Assembly: GCF_900143205.1 (NCBI RefSeq)
Contig: NZ_FRDH01000010.1
Location: 1 to 64,000, forward strand
Direction of reading: 5' to 3'
Length of the DNA: 64,000 nucleotides
Source of the DNA: Butyrivibrio hungatei DSM 14810
GTDB taxonomy: Bacteria > Bacillota > Clostridia > Lachnospirales > Lachnospiraceae
Below, piece by piece: positions 52,360 to 60,446 of the stretch. The notes below the pieces were generated by a model. It worked only from the letters and a program-made list of their open reading frames with translations. It made no database searches and had not been told where the DNA came from. A program made the position numbers and the translations under genes. Positions within the stretch are counted from its first letter, which is position 1. Every line of letters starts with the position of its first letter.

Positions 52360-53586
52360 TTATTCTGCTGGCTCTACAACGTTTGCATTTTCAACGAGGT
52401 AAGCCATAACCTTCTCGGCAAGAAGACCTTCTCTATAAACTTCAGGATCTACTGTAGCCTTGAACTCCTCATATGTGCTATATGCTGTAGTTGAAGCATT
52501 ATCATATGCATCCTTAAGGTATGCATCAATATCTTCTTCTGTAACTTCAATTCCTTCATTCTTGGCAATTGCTGCAAACATAATGAACTGCTGAGTAGCT
52601 TCTGTAACCATTGCCTTAAGATAATCATCAGGAGTATCTGTTGAACCTTCCTGCTGGATCATCATTGTAACAATGTCACTAGCTGTAAGCTGCTGTCCCA
52701 TGTACATTGAATACATGCTTGCATAGTACTCAAGTGACTCATTCTGCTGAATGAGATATCTGTTATAAAGATTCTGTGGAACCTCTTTAAACTCGCAAGC
52801 TTCTGTTACCTTTTCAAGAACAGCCTCTTCAAGATCTGAATCATACTTGTTTTGTGCGTCAGTTATCATACCATTCTTGACATATGTTTTAAGCTCTTCA
52901 AGTGTTGTAACACCCTCTGCTCCAAGGCCTGCTGCCCACTCATCTGTCATCTCATCTGAAGCCACCTTGATGCTGTTAACTGTAACTGTGAAAACTACAT
53001 CTTTGCCTGCAAGGTTCTCAGCCCCGTAATTCTCAGGGAATGTAAGGTTAAGGTCTACTGTATCACCAACGTTAACACCTACAAGACCTGACTCAAAGCC
53101 TTCGATGTATGTGTTAGAACCAATAACAAGATCAGCACCCTGAGCTGTACCGCCATCAAATGCCTCTCCTGAATCAGCATACTTACCAACATAATCAATA
53201 TTAACTGTATCTCCATCCTGAACTGCTCTGTCTGTTACCTCAGTCATTGGTGGATTATTTGTAAAGATAGAATTGATCTGCTCCTCAACCTGCTCGTCTG
53301 TTACATTTGGAGCAGCAAGTTCAACTGTGACACCCTTATACTCGCCAAGAGTAACGAACTCTTCTGGATTGATCTCTGCAAGAGCCATTGTCTCAAGGTT
53401 CTCAAGATTCTGAAGTGCAGAAATAGTCTGTGTCTGCGCGCCATCTGATGAACTTGTAGCAGCTGCATCATCTGCTGATGTACCTGTAGATGCATCTGAT
53501 GTAGCTTCTGTGCTCTGACCATTACATGCTGTAAGAGCAGTTGCCATGAGTACTCCTGCCAATAAAAAAGCTATTTTATTTCTCAT
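52360..53586 (-). CDS. secreted trigger-factor-like peptidyl-prolyl isomerase lipoprotein
   Basis: A 408-residue exported protein with lipobox ALTAC, a Ser/Thr/Ala linker, an FKBP-type isomerase domain (VQDGDTVNIDYVGKYADSGEAFDGG, IEGFESGLVGVNVGD and a KDVVFTVTVNSI strand) and a C-terminal helical domain like that of trigger factor (LEELKTYVKNGM, VLEKVTEACEF, MMIQQEGS). It lacks the ribosome-binding domain. It may fold proteins outside the membrane, as PrsA does. Start ATG 53586 behind GAGGAG; an upstream TTG would include it. Confidence 0.88.
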   Translation of the reverse strand: MRNKIAFLLAGVLMATALTACNGQSTEATSDASTGTSADDAAATSSSDGAQTQTISALQNLENLETMALAEINPEEFVTLGEYKGVTVELAAPNVTDEQVEEQINSIFTNNPPMTEVTDRAVQDGDTVNIDYVGKYADSGEAFDGGTAQGADLVIGSNTYIEGFESGLVGVNVGDTVDLNLTFPENYGAENLAGKDVVFTVTVNSIKVASDEMTDEWAAGLGAEGVTTLEELKTYVKNGMITDAQNKYDSDLEEAVLEKVTEACEFKEVPQNLYNRYLIQQNESLEYYASMYSMYMGQQLTASDIVTMMIQQEGSTDTPDDYLKAMVTEATQQFIMFAAIAKNEGIEVTEEDIDAYLKDAYDNASTTAYSTYEEFKATVDPEVYREGLLAEKVMAYLVENANVVEPAE

Positions 53587-53683
53587 AATAGTTCTCCTCA
53601 ATAATCTATTTTTATTTACATATTATTAGTAAAAACAATATTTTTTATACTACCACACTCTACCATTAGATTAAAGTATTTAT

Positions 53684-53712
53684 TTGCCTTGTAGACCAAA
53701 GAATGCTAAAAT
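53684..53712 (+). promoter_or_regulatory. sigma-A-type promoter
   Basis: TTGCCT (53684-53689), 17-bp spacer, TAAAAT (53707-53712), about 48 bases before the TTG start of the membrane protein gene. Confidence 0.6.
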
Positions 53713-53759
53713 AAACTCTGTTCATAATCAAATAGAAAAGAAATTCGGAGGAACAGGTT

Positions 53760-54233
53760 TTGAGTACAGGAGCAATCGTTGCAATCGTTATTGCAGTTAT
53801 TTTAGTAGCAGCTATCGTTGCACTTATCATAGTTGGTAAAAAAGCACAGAAAAAGCAGGAAGAGCAGCAGGTTCAGCTTGATGCAATGAAGCAGACTCTT
53901 ACAATGCTTATCATTGATAAAAAGAGAATGAAGCTTAATGAATCAGGTCTTCCTCAGTCAGTTATCGAACAGACACCTAAGCTTCTCAGAAGATCCAAAC
54001 TTCCAATCCTTAAGGTTAGAGTTGGTAACAGAGTTATGAGTCTCATCTGTGATGAAAAGATTTATGATCAGGTACCTGTTAAAAAAGAAGTTAAGGCTTC
54101 AGTTAGTGGTATCTACGTAACAGAAGTTAAAGGTCTTCACGGAAAAGTTCAGGCACCTGAACAGAAGAAAGGATTCTTCAAGAATCTCGTTGCTAAGGCT
54201 CAGGAAAAAGCCGGAGCTAAGATGGTTAAATAA
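53760..54233 (+). CDS. membrane-anchored protein of unknown function, TTG start
   Basis: A 157-residue protein with one N-terminal membrane helix (about 5-26, AIVAIVIAVILVAAIVALII), a short coiled-coil-like linker (KKAQKKQEEQQVQLDAMKQT) and a basic C-terminal domain (VRVGNRVMSLICDEKIYDQVPVKK in parts). No family is recognised. The start is TTG, with GGAGG eight bases upstream and no ATG near. A good promoter precedes it and a terminator follows, so it is a single-gene unit. Confidence 0.75.
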   Translation: MSTGAIVAIVIAVILVAAIVALIIVGKKAQKKQEEQQVQLDAMKQTLTMLIIDKKRMKLNESGLPQSVIEQTPKLLRRSKLPILKVRVGNRVMSLICDEKIYDQVPVKKEVKASVSGIYVTEVKGLHGKVQAPEQKKGFFKNLVAKAQEKAGAKMVK

Positions 54234-54245
54234 CATAGTAAAAAT

Positions 54246-54282
54246 AATTCGGAGTCAGCTTCAAGCCGGCTCCGAATTTTTT
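54246..54282 (+). terminator. shared terminator of convergent genes
   Basis: AATTCGGAG-C-AGC pairs with GC-GCTCCGAATT around TTCAA, then TTTTTT. The minus-strand DUF1934 gene ends within this hairpin, its TGA lying in the loop region, so both genes share it. Confidence 0.85.
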
Positions 54283-54713
54283 ATTTCGATTATTATCATT
54301 GATGCTGACAGGACCTGTCCATCCATCTCAAGTTCATATTCAGCCATGAGTTTCATCTCATCTTCCTGTCTTATCTTAGTAAAGTCAAACTTTGTAGTAT
54401 TGACCTTCATCTGCATTGTTCCGTAAGGAGTCACATATTCCGTGTCATACTTTAGCTCTTTTCCGAAGGCAAGCTTGGAGTTCATATCTCCGCCCCTTAC
54501 GATTTCCATACTGTTCTCATCCTGAGCTATAGTGACTGTATTGTGGATATGAACACTCTCAGATCCAGCCTGCTGTTCCTCGTCATATTCAAGGATCCTT
54601 GTACCATCATCCAAAAATTCGTAGCATCCCTTGGAATTAGTAATTATCTTTTCTGCGGGCTCCCCAGCCCTTACATGGATACCAGTAACACTTACATCTA
54701 CATTTTTCTTCAT
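54261..54713 (-). CDS. DUF1934 family protein
   Basis: A 150-residue beta-barrel-like protein. Segments GYEFLDDG-type CYEFLDDGTRILEYDE, NTVTIAQDENSMEIVRGGDMNSKLAFGK (in parts) and PYGTMQMKVNT followed by LMAEYELEMDGQ are those of the DUF1934/YwiB family with a calycin-like fold; ligand unknown. It lies 12 bases downstream of ispE on the same strand and ends inside the shared terminator. Confidence 0.8.
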   Translation of the reverse strand: MKKNVDVSVTGIHVRAGEPAEKIITNSKGCYEFLDDGTRILEYDEEQQAGSESVHIHNTVTIAQDENSMEIVRGGDMNSKLAFGKELKYDTEYVTPYGTMQMKVNTTKFDFTKIRQEDEMKLMAEYELEMDGQVLSASMIIIEIKNSEPA

Positions 54714-54725
54714 AATATCACCACC

Positions 54726-55595
54726 TCACCTATTGGGGTTAATAGGCTTTGTCAAAAATAATTCTGGCGCCAATCCGCTTTCTTCTACAGCTTTATAAGC
54801 TTCTCTCGCCTTATTCTCATCATCAAAGATACCAAATACTGTTGGGCCACTACCTGTCATAAACGCCCTGATAGCGCCGTTATCTTCAAGTACCTTCTCA
54901 ATCTTGCTGATCTCTTCATACTTAGAAGCTGTTACATGCTCCAAAACGTTATCAATAAGGGCGCACATTCCCTTAAGGTCTCCATTTTCTATAGCACTTC
55001 TAATGCCATCGATGTCTGGGTGCTTCTCAATAGGCTTACTATCAAGTTCTGTGTATACCCATCCTGTTGAAACGCCTATTGCAGGCTTGGCTACTACGAT
55101 CAAGCACTCTGGCATATCAGCTATAGCTGTAAGTTCTTCGCCAATACCCTCTGCAACCATTGTGCCACCCATGATGCAATAAGGGATATCTGCTCCAAGG
55201 CTTACTGCGAGCTTACACAGCTCTTCTTTGGACTGTCCAAGCCCCCAGATATCATTAAGTGCAAGATAAGCTGCAGCGCCATCTGTACTACCGCCTGCCA
55301 TTCCAGCTGCTACTGGAATCCTCTTTTCAAGGTGAATATTGATACCTTTATCCACATTAAATTTCTCTTTTAACTGCTTTGCCACCTTACAGATGAGATT
55401 AGAATCATCTGTTGGAATAGACTCTGATGATGCTGTTAAAACAATTTCGCCCGTTTCATTTTCTTCAAAAGTTAATGTGTCATATATATCAACATTCTGC
55501 ATTATCATTCGCACAATGTGGTAACCATCAGCTCTTTTACCAGTTACATCCAGTCCAAGGTTTATTTTTCCGTATGCTTTTCTACTTTGTTTCAT
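54726..55595 (-). CDS. ispE: 4-diphosphocytidyl-2-C-methyl-D-erythritol kinase
   Basis: GHMP kinase of the non-mevalonate isoprenoid pathway. The 289 residues show KAYGKINLGLDVTGKRADGYH at the N-terminus, the ATP motif PVAAGMAGGSTDGAAA, GADIPYCIMGGTMVAEGIGE and the C-terminal MTGSGPTVFGIF. The start ATG at 55595, behind GGAG with eight bases between, agrees with the family start; an upstream extension is not homologous. Length normal. Confidence 0.95.
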   Translation of the reverse strand: MKQSRKAYGKINLGLDVTGKRADGYHIVRMIMQNVDIYDTLTFEENETGEIVLTASSESIPTDDSNLICKVAKQLKEKFNVDKGINIHLEKRIPVAAGMAGGSTDGAAAYLALNDIWGLGQSKEELCKLAVSLGADIPYCIMGGTMVAEGIGEELTAIADMPECLIVVAKPAIGVSTGWVYTELDSKPIEKHPDIDGIRSAIENGDLKGMCALIDNVLEHVTASKYEEISKIEKVLEDNGAIRAFMTGSGPTVFGIFDDENKAREAYKAVEESGLAPELFLTKPINPNR

Positions 55596-55674
55596 GAAAA
55601 CCGCTCCACTTCTACTTTTCTCAATCTTCTCATTCTTACTATACAAACTCAAGAAAAAAAATGCAAAAAAAAGC

Positions 55675-55701
55675 TAAAGTTTTTTTTAATTTAGCCGATA
55701 A
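55675..55701 (+). promoter_or_regulatory. sigma-28 (FliA/SigD) promoter
   Basis: TAAA (55675-55678), exactly 15 bases, GCCGATAA (55694-55701): eleven of twelve positions match TAAA-N15-GCCGATAT. It lies 67 bases before the start of the DUF5610-like gene. Confidence 0.85.
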
Positions 55702-55768
55702 GAGGATTAGGTAAACTATAGTTTCGTTTCAGCGCGATTTTAGTACCATCGCAGAAAAGGAGTTCTAT

Positions 55769-56392
55769 ATGGGCGTAAACGGAGTTACCGAGGTTACTAA
55801 CAACATCGCAACTGCCTATGCTTCAAACGTTAATCCTAATTCTGTAGAAGAGAAAAAGAAAGACGAAGAAGTAAAGGTAAAAGCTGAAGCCGCTGCAGTT
55901 TATGAAAAGTCTGATGAAAAGCAGGAAACTGCCAAGACTTCGCAGAACGACAGAACCCAGATCATCAAGCAGATGCAGGCTGATGTGGCTACTCGCCAGC
56001 AGCAACTTTTGGACATTGTTCGAAAGATGATGGGCAAGCAGGCCAAGACATACGGCATTGCAAACAGTAACAATGACGAGGATTCTATCTGGAAATTCCT
56101 TGCAAAAGGTGATTTCACTGTTGATGCAGCGACAAAGGCTCAGGCAGAGGCTGACATTGCTGAGGATGGCTATTGGGGCGTCAAAAAGACCTCCGAAAGA
56201 ATCCTTGATTTTGCCAAGACCCTTGCAGGTGATGACCCAGCTAAGCTCGAGAAGATGCGAGCAGCCTTTGAAAAAGGCTATGCACAGGCTGAGAAAACAT
56301 GGGGCGGAGAGCTTCCAGAAATCTCTAAGCAGACCTATGCAGCAGTTATGAAAGGCTTTGACGAGCTTACAGGAGTTAGCACAGAACAGTAA
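55769..56392 (+). CDS. DUF5610-like protein under sigma-28 control
   Basis: A 207-residue soluble protein: low-complexity N-terminus (about 1-60), then a helical domain with DGYWGVKKTSERILDFAKTLAG and AEKTWGGELPEISKQTYAAV, a pattern I associate with DUF5610-like domains of motile bacteria. No signal peptide. AAAAGGAG precedes the ATG, and a near-perfect sigma-28 promoter lies upstream, so it is probably a late flagellar or chemotaxis-related gene. The exact function is unknown. Confidence 0.7.
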   Translation: MGVNGVTEVTNNIATAYASNVNPNSVEEKKKDEEVKVKAEAAAVYEKSDEKQETAKTSQNDRTQIIKQMQADVATRQQQLLDIVRKMMGKQAKTYGIANSNNDEDSIWKFLAKGDFTVDAATKAQAEADIAEDGYWGVKKTSERILDFAKTLAGDDPAKLEKMRAAFEKGYAQAEKTWGGELPEISKQTYAAVMKGFDELTGVSTEQ

Positions 56393-56413
56393 CATAATGG
56401 TTGCTAGTAACAG

Positions 56414-56452
56414 AAGGACCGCCGCTTTTTGAATAAAAAGCGACGGTCCTTT
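56414..56452. terminator. bidirectional terminator
   Basis: AAGGACCG-CGCTTTTT pairs with AAAAAGCG-CGGTCCTT around a short loop. It separates the convergent DUF5610-like and pyrD genes and has T-runs on both strands. Confidence 0.85.
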
Positions 56453-56468
56453 CCGGTGTATAAAGGTA

Positions 56469-57374
56469 TTATTCTACAATACCTCTTATGTCGTTTATAT
56501 CTTCAACGCCATATTTCTTCATATACTCTTCGATTCCAGTTACAACCTTTTCTGTAGTATATGGATCATGGAAGTTCATGGCTCCAACGGCAATAGCTGT
56601 AGCTCCTGCCATGATGAATTCGATGGCATCTTCAGCATTTGCTATTCCACCCATTCCAATAATAGGAATATTAACAGCATGTGCTGCCTCATATACCATT
56701 CTAACTGCTACCGGCTTGATGGCTGGACCAGAAAGTCCGCCAGTTCTATTGGCAAGAGCAAACTTTCTCTTGTAAATATCAATCTTCATACCTGTAATAG
56801 TGTTGATAAGAGAGATTGCATCAGCGCCTGCTGCCTCTGCCGCCTTAGCCATCTCAGAAATGCTTGTTACATTTGGGCTGAGCTTCATAATGATAGGCTT
56901 TTTGCTCTTCTCTTTTATTCTCTTTGTGATATCAAAAAGTGCATCCTTGTTCTGACCAAAAGCAATAGCACCCTCTTTTACATTAGGACATGATACATTT
57001 ATCTCAAGCATTGATACCTTCTTTTCATCAGAAAGTCTCTCAACTACTTCAAGGTAATCTTCAACTGACTTGCCGCAGACATTTACAATAACCTCTGTGT
57101 CATACTTCTCAAGGAACTTAAGATCCCTTTCTACAAAGACATCAATTCCCGGGTTCTGAAGTCCTATGGCATTTAACATGCCTCCATACACTTCAGCTAC
57201 TCGTGGTACCGGGTTTCCTGGCCATGGCACATTGGCAACACCCTTAGTTACCACTGCTCCAAGCTTATTTAGATCGACAAAATCCACATATTCCATACCA
57301 GAGCCAAAGGTTCCTGATGCTGTCATAACTGGATTTTTGAATTTAACACCTGCTATCTCAACTGCTGTATTCAT
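56469..57374 (-). CDS. pyrD: dihydroorotate dehydrogenase B, catalytic subunit
   Basis: Oxidises dihydroorotate to orotate with FMN; class 1B form that needs PyrK. The 301 residues show PVMTASGTFGSGMEY, NAIGLQNPGIDVF, NVSCPNVKEGAIAFG with the catalytic Cys, IIMKLSPNVTSI, GLSGPAIKPVAVRMV and IGMGGIANAEDAIEFIMAGA (cofactor phosphate loop). The ATG at 57374 follows GAGGAG; an upstream TTG would include it. It starts 15 bases after pyrK. Confidence 0.96.
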   Translation of the reverse strand: MNTAVEIAGVKFKNPVMTASGTFGSGMEYVDFVDLNKLGAVVTKGVANVPWPGNPVPRVAEVYGGMLNAIGLQNPGIDVFVERDLKFLEKYDTEVIVNVCGKSVEDYLEVVERLSDEKKVSMLEINVSCPNVKEGAIAFGQNKDALFDITKRIKEKSKKPIIMKLSPNVTSISEMAKAAEAAGADAISLINTITGMKIDIYKRKFALANRTGGLSGPAIKPVAVRMVYEAAHAVNIPIIGMGGIANAEDAIEFIMAGATAIAVGAMNFHDPYTTEKVVTGIEEYMKKYGVEDINDIRGIVE

Positions 57375-57389
57375 CTCATTTCTCCTCAA

Positions 57390-58190
57390 TCATAAGTCCA
57401 AAGTATCGGCATCAAAAACTGGTCCGTCTGTACAGATCCTTGCATTGTGAACATGAGAATGTTCATCAACTTCCTTTGTCTTGCAGACACAACCAAGACA
57501 TGCTCCTACGCCGCAGGCCATCCTCTCTTCAAGAGAAAGATATGCTTTTGCCCCGATAGACTCTGCATAAGCCTTGATTCCTTTGAGCATTGGCATTGGA
57601 CCACAAGCAAAGATAACATCGCACTCAACGTTGTCATTCTTCATAGCATCAATGACATTGCCCTTTGTTCCAACGCTTCCATCTTCTGATGCAATGTGCA
57701 TTTCCGCATACCTGGAAAACTCATCACTAAGGAATGTATCACTGTTTCTATATCCCATTACTGCGCTTATTTTAGAAGGTGCCTCTGCGTCACTACGCTC
57801 AGACATTCTCTTTGCAGTTTCAAGAAGTGGGGGAACACCGATACCGCCGCCTATTACAACAGCTCTTTTGCCTGCTGCCTTATCTATTGGGAACCCGTTA
57901 CCGAGAGGTCCAAGGATCATGAGATCATCCCCTTCTGAAGCCTTAGAAAACTCAGCCGTGCCACTTCCTACGACTCTGTACACAAGCCTTATTGCTGATC
58001 TAGCCTTATCCACCTCGCAGATACTGATAGGTCTTGGTAAAAGAGTTGATCTATTTTCCGGATAAACTCCTACAAACTGTCCTGGTCTTACATTTTGGGC
58101 AATTTCGGTTTCAAGCCACAGATCAAAAATGCCCTCTGAAAGCTTTTTCTGGCTCAAAACTTTTGCCGCTTTTTTCATTTTCTCAGCCAT
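57390..58190 (-). CDS. pyrK: dihydroorotate dehydrogenase electron transfer subunit
   Basis: FAD and [2Fe-2S] subunit that passes electrons from PyrD to NAD. The 266 residues have the FAD motif LLPRPISICEVD, NAD-binding VVIGGGIGVPPLLETAK, and cluster ligands in MACGVGACLGCVCKTK plus a late Cys in ARICTDGPVFDAD. AAGGAG stands eight bases before the ATG. Between pyrC (19 bases upstream) and pyrD. Confidence 0.96.
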   Translation of the reverse strand: MAEKMKKAAKVLSQKKLSEGIFDLWLETEIAQNVRPGQFVGVYPENRSTLLPRPISICEVDKARSAIRLVYRVVGSGTAEFSKASEGDDLMILGPLGNGFPIDKAAGKRAVVIGGGIGVPPLLETAKRMSERSDAEAPSKISAVMGYRNSDTFLSDEFSRYAEMHIASEDGSVGTKGNVIDAMKNDNVECDVIFACGPMPMLKGIKAYAESIGAKAYLSLEERMACGVGACLGCVCKTKEVDEHSHVHNARICTDGPVFDADTLDL

Positions 58191-58209
58191 GAGATAATCT
58201 CCTTATTGT

Positions 58210-59499
58210 TTATCTATCTTCATATACTATCTGACCTTTGCAGATAGTATCGTAGATCTTGCCTGGTAGTCTCTCACCCAAAAATGGCGTGTTAGAAGAC
58301 TTGGAATTACTCTGAACAAAGTTCCATTCAGCCTTTGGATCAAATATAACAAGGTCAGCCATGCCGCCTTCTGTAATATACCCTGCATCTATTCCATAAA
58401 CCCTTGCTGGTCCTATGGTCATGCGCTTAATTAGTTCCATAAGCGTCATATATCCTGTGTTTACAAGCTCCCTAATTCCAAGAGCAAGTGATGTCTCAAG
58501 ACCTGTTATGCCACTTGGAGCAATCCTTAGTTCTTTTTGCTTTTCTTCTCTTGCATGTGGAGCATGGTCAGTAGCAATTATTCCGATGCTTCCGTCCTTA
58601 AGTCCCTCAATGATGGCCTTTCTGTCGCTTTCAAGTCTAAGTGGCGGATTCATCTTGGCAAGGGAACCATATTTAAGAACCGCTTTTTCAGTAAGAGTAA
58701 AGTGATGAGGTGTAGCTTCTGCGCTAACCTTCACGCCTCTCTTCCTAGCATTTCTGATAAGGTCAACTGATTCAGCGGCACTGATATGCTGAACAACGAT
58801 GTGTGCCCCGGTTTTCTCTGCTATATCTATGTCTCTTTCAACCATAGAGATCTCTGCCTGTCTAGGTGAGCCCTTAAGTCCAAGTTTCTCAGCAACTTCT
58901 CCGGCGTTGATTCCGTTATCTGTTATAAATTCTGGATTTTCTTCATGAAGGCTTATGACTTTTCCAAGTTTTGCTGCCTCTACGCAGGCTCTCTCCATAA
59001 GATCTGCGTCAGTTATAGGTTTTCCATCATCTGTGAAAAGAACTGCCCCAGCATCAATAAGTTCCTTCATGGCGCACAGCTCTTTTCCCAGCATATCTCT
59101 TGTAACATTGGCGCAGGTATATACTCTAAGACCAGTCTTAGCGCCCCTTGCAAGGACATCTCTGATAGTCTCCACGTTGTCCATGTGAGGCTCTGTGTTA
59201 CCCATCATAATAACACTGGTAAATCCGCCCCTAGCAGCAGCCTTTGAGCCAGATTCAATGTCTTCCTTGTAGGTAAAACCTGGATCTCTAAAATGCACGT
59301 GGCCATCCACAAGCCCAGGTGCTACAGTTTTGCCAGTAGCATCAATCAACTTGTTAGAAGAATCCTTCAAAAGCTCCGCAACAAAGTCACTTCCTTCTTT
59401 GCAGATCTTAAGTATCTTGTCTCCATCTATGACGATATCCCTGATTTCTTCAGTTCCAGAAGCAGGATCTACCATGTAACCATTTTTGATGATCAGCAT
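58210..59499 (-). CDS. pyrC: dihydroorotase
   Basis: Cyclic amidohydrolase of pyrimidine synthesis. The 429 residues show the metal motif DGHVHFRDPGFTYKED, ISLHEENPEF, HIVVQHISAAESV, AEATPHHFTLTE, and IIATDHAPHAREEK, the type I dihydroorotase pattern. The ATG at 59499 is five bases from GGAGG; the five-codon longer frame would cover it. It heads a pyrC-pyrK-pyrD operon; pyrB, pyrE and pyrF are not in the window. I found no PyrR-type leader. Confidence 0.94.
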   Translation of the reverse strand: MLIIKNGYMVDPASGTEEIRDIVIDGDKILKICKEGSDFVAELLKDSSNKLIDATGKTVAPGLVDGHVHFRDPGFTYKEDIESGSKAAARGGFTSVIMMGNTEPHMDNVETIRDVLARGAKTGLRVYTCANVTRDMLGKELCAMKELIDAGAVLFTDDGKPITDADLMERACVEAAKLGKVISLHEENPEFITDNGINAGEVAEKLGLKGSPRQAEISMVERDIDIAEKTGAHIVVQHISAAESVDLIRNARKRGVKVSAEATPHHFTLTEKAVLKYGSLAKMNPPLRLESDRKAIIEGLKDGSIGIIATDHAPHAREEKQKELRIAPSGITGLETSLALGIRELVNTGYMTLMELIKRMTIGPARVYGIDAGYITEGGMADLVIFDPKAEWNFVQSNSKSSNTPFLGERLPGKIYDTICKGQIVYEDR

Positions 59500-59655
59500 A
59501 TATCCCTCCAACATGCTCTGCGTATGCGTTTCAAATTTGCATTAGCTATATAATACTATATAATCCCTTAAAAGAGAAAACTCTATTCCATTTTTCTTTA
59601 ACTCATGAGAAAATAGACACGTAGTAAAGAAACTTAATGAAAAGAGGCATTATTC

Positions 59656-60399
59656 ATGATCCGTACAATCTTAGCTGTTTTATTTGTAGCTATTTTCTTA
59701 ATAGTAAGCTTACCTATCCAGCTTGTTCTTTTTATCATTGGTAAGTTCAATCCTATGTTCCTCAAAAAGGCTTCTCTTGCCATCGTAAGCTGGGCGTTTA
59801 ACGTAGTTAACTTTATTAGCGGTGTCAAAAGAACTGTCATCGGCGAAGAGAATGTTCCAAAAGATCAGGCGGTTCTCTATGTCGGTAACCACAGAAGTAT
59901 CTTTGATATCGTTATCTGCTATCCAAGAGTTCCAAATCCTACAGGATTTATTTCTAAAAAAGAAGTCCTTAAGGTTCCTCTTTTGAATATCTGGATGATC
60001 TTCATGGATTGTCTTTTCCTTGATAGAAAGGATATCCGCAAGGGCCTTGAAATGGTTCTCACAGCCATCGATAAAGTAAAGAATGGAATTTCAATCTTCA
60101 TCTACCCAGAAGGAACCAGGATCAAGACAGATGAACCTATGGGCGAGTTCCACAAAGGAAGTTTCAAGATTGCTCAGAAGTCCGGATGTCCTATCGTTCC
60201 AGTAGTTATCAACCACTCAGAAGATATCCTTGAAAAGCACAAACCATTTATTAAGAGTGCCAAGGTAACCGTTGAGTATTGCAAGCCTATCATTCCAAGT
60301 GAGTTATCCAAAGAGGATCAGAAAAACATCGACAACTACGTCAAGAACATCATGCTTGAAACATACCTCAAGAACGAAAAACTCTATTCAGAAAACTAA
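59656..60399 (+). CDS. plsC: 1-acyl-sn-glycerol-3-phosphate acyltransferase
   Basis: Makes phosphatidic acid in the membrane. The 247 residues begin with one or two hydrophobic helices (about 3-25), then the catalytic HX4D motif as NHRSIFD, FISKKEVLKVPLLN, FLDRKDIRKG and FIYPEGTRIKT with EGTR, and PIVPVVINHSE. Length standard. AAAAGAGG precedes the ATG. Single-gene unit with a terminator behind it. Confidence 0.92.
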   Translation: MIRTILAVLFVAIFLIVSLPIQLVLFIIGKFNPMFLKKASLAIVSWAFNVVNFISGVKRTVIGEENVPKDQAVLYVGNHRSIFDIVICYPRVPNPTGFISKKEVLKVPLLNIWMIFMDCLFLDRKDIRKGLEMVLTAIDKVKNGISIFIYPEGTRIKTDEPMGEFHKGSFKIAQKSGCPIVPVVINHSEDILEKHKPFIKSAKVTVEYCKPIIPSELSKEDQKNIDNYVKNIMLETYLKNEKLYSEN

Positions 60400-60412
60400 T
60401 TAAGCACACAAA

Positions 60413-60442
60413 AAGGGCCATCGCTACTGTAGCGATGGCCTT
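60413..60442. terminator. bidirectional terminator
   Basis: GGCCATCGCTA pairs with TAGCGATGGCC around CTG, with A-run before and TT-rich tail after. It separates convergent plsC and ddl. Confidence 0.85.
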
Positions 60443-60446
60443 ATTA

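Noticed and set aside
55823-56395. Long minus-strand open frame opposite the DUF5610-like gene
   Set aside because: No ribosome binding site, low-complexity hydrophobic composition, and the plus strand carries a sigma-28 promoter, GGAG and domain-like sequence.
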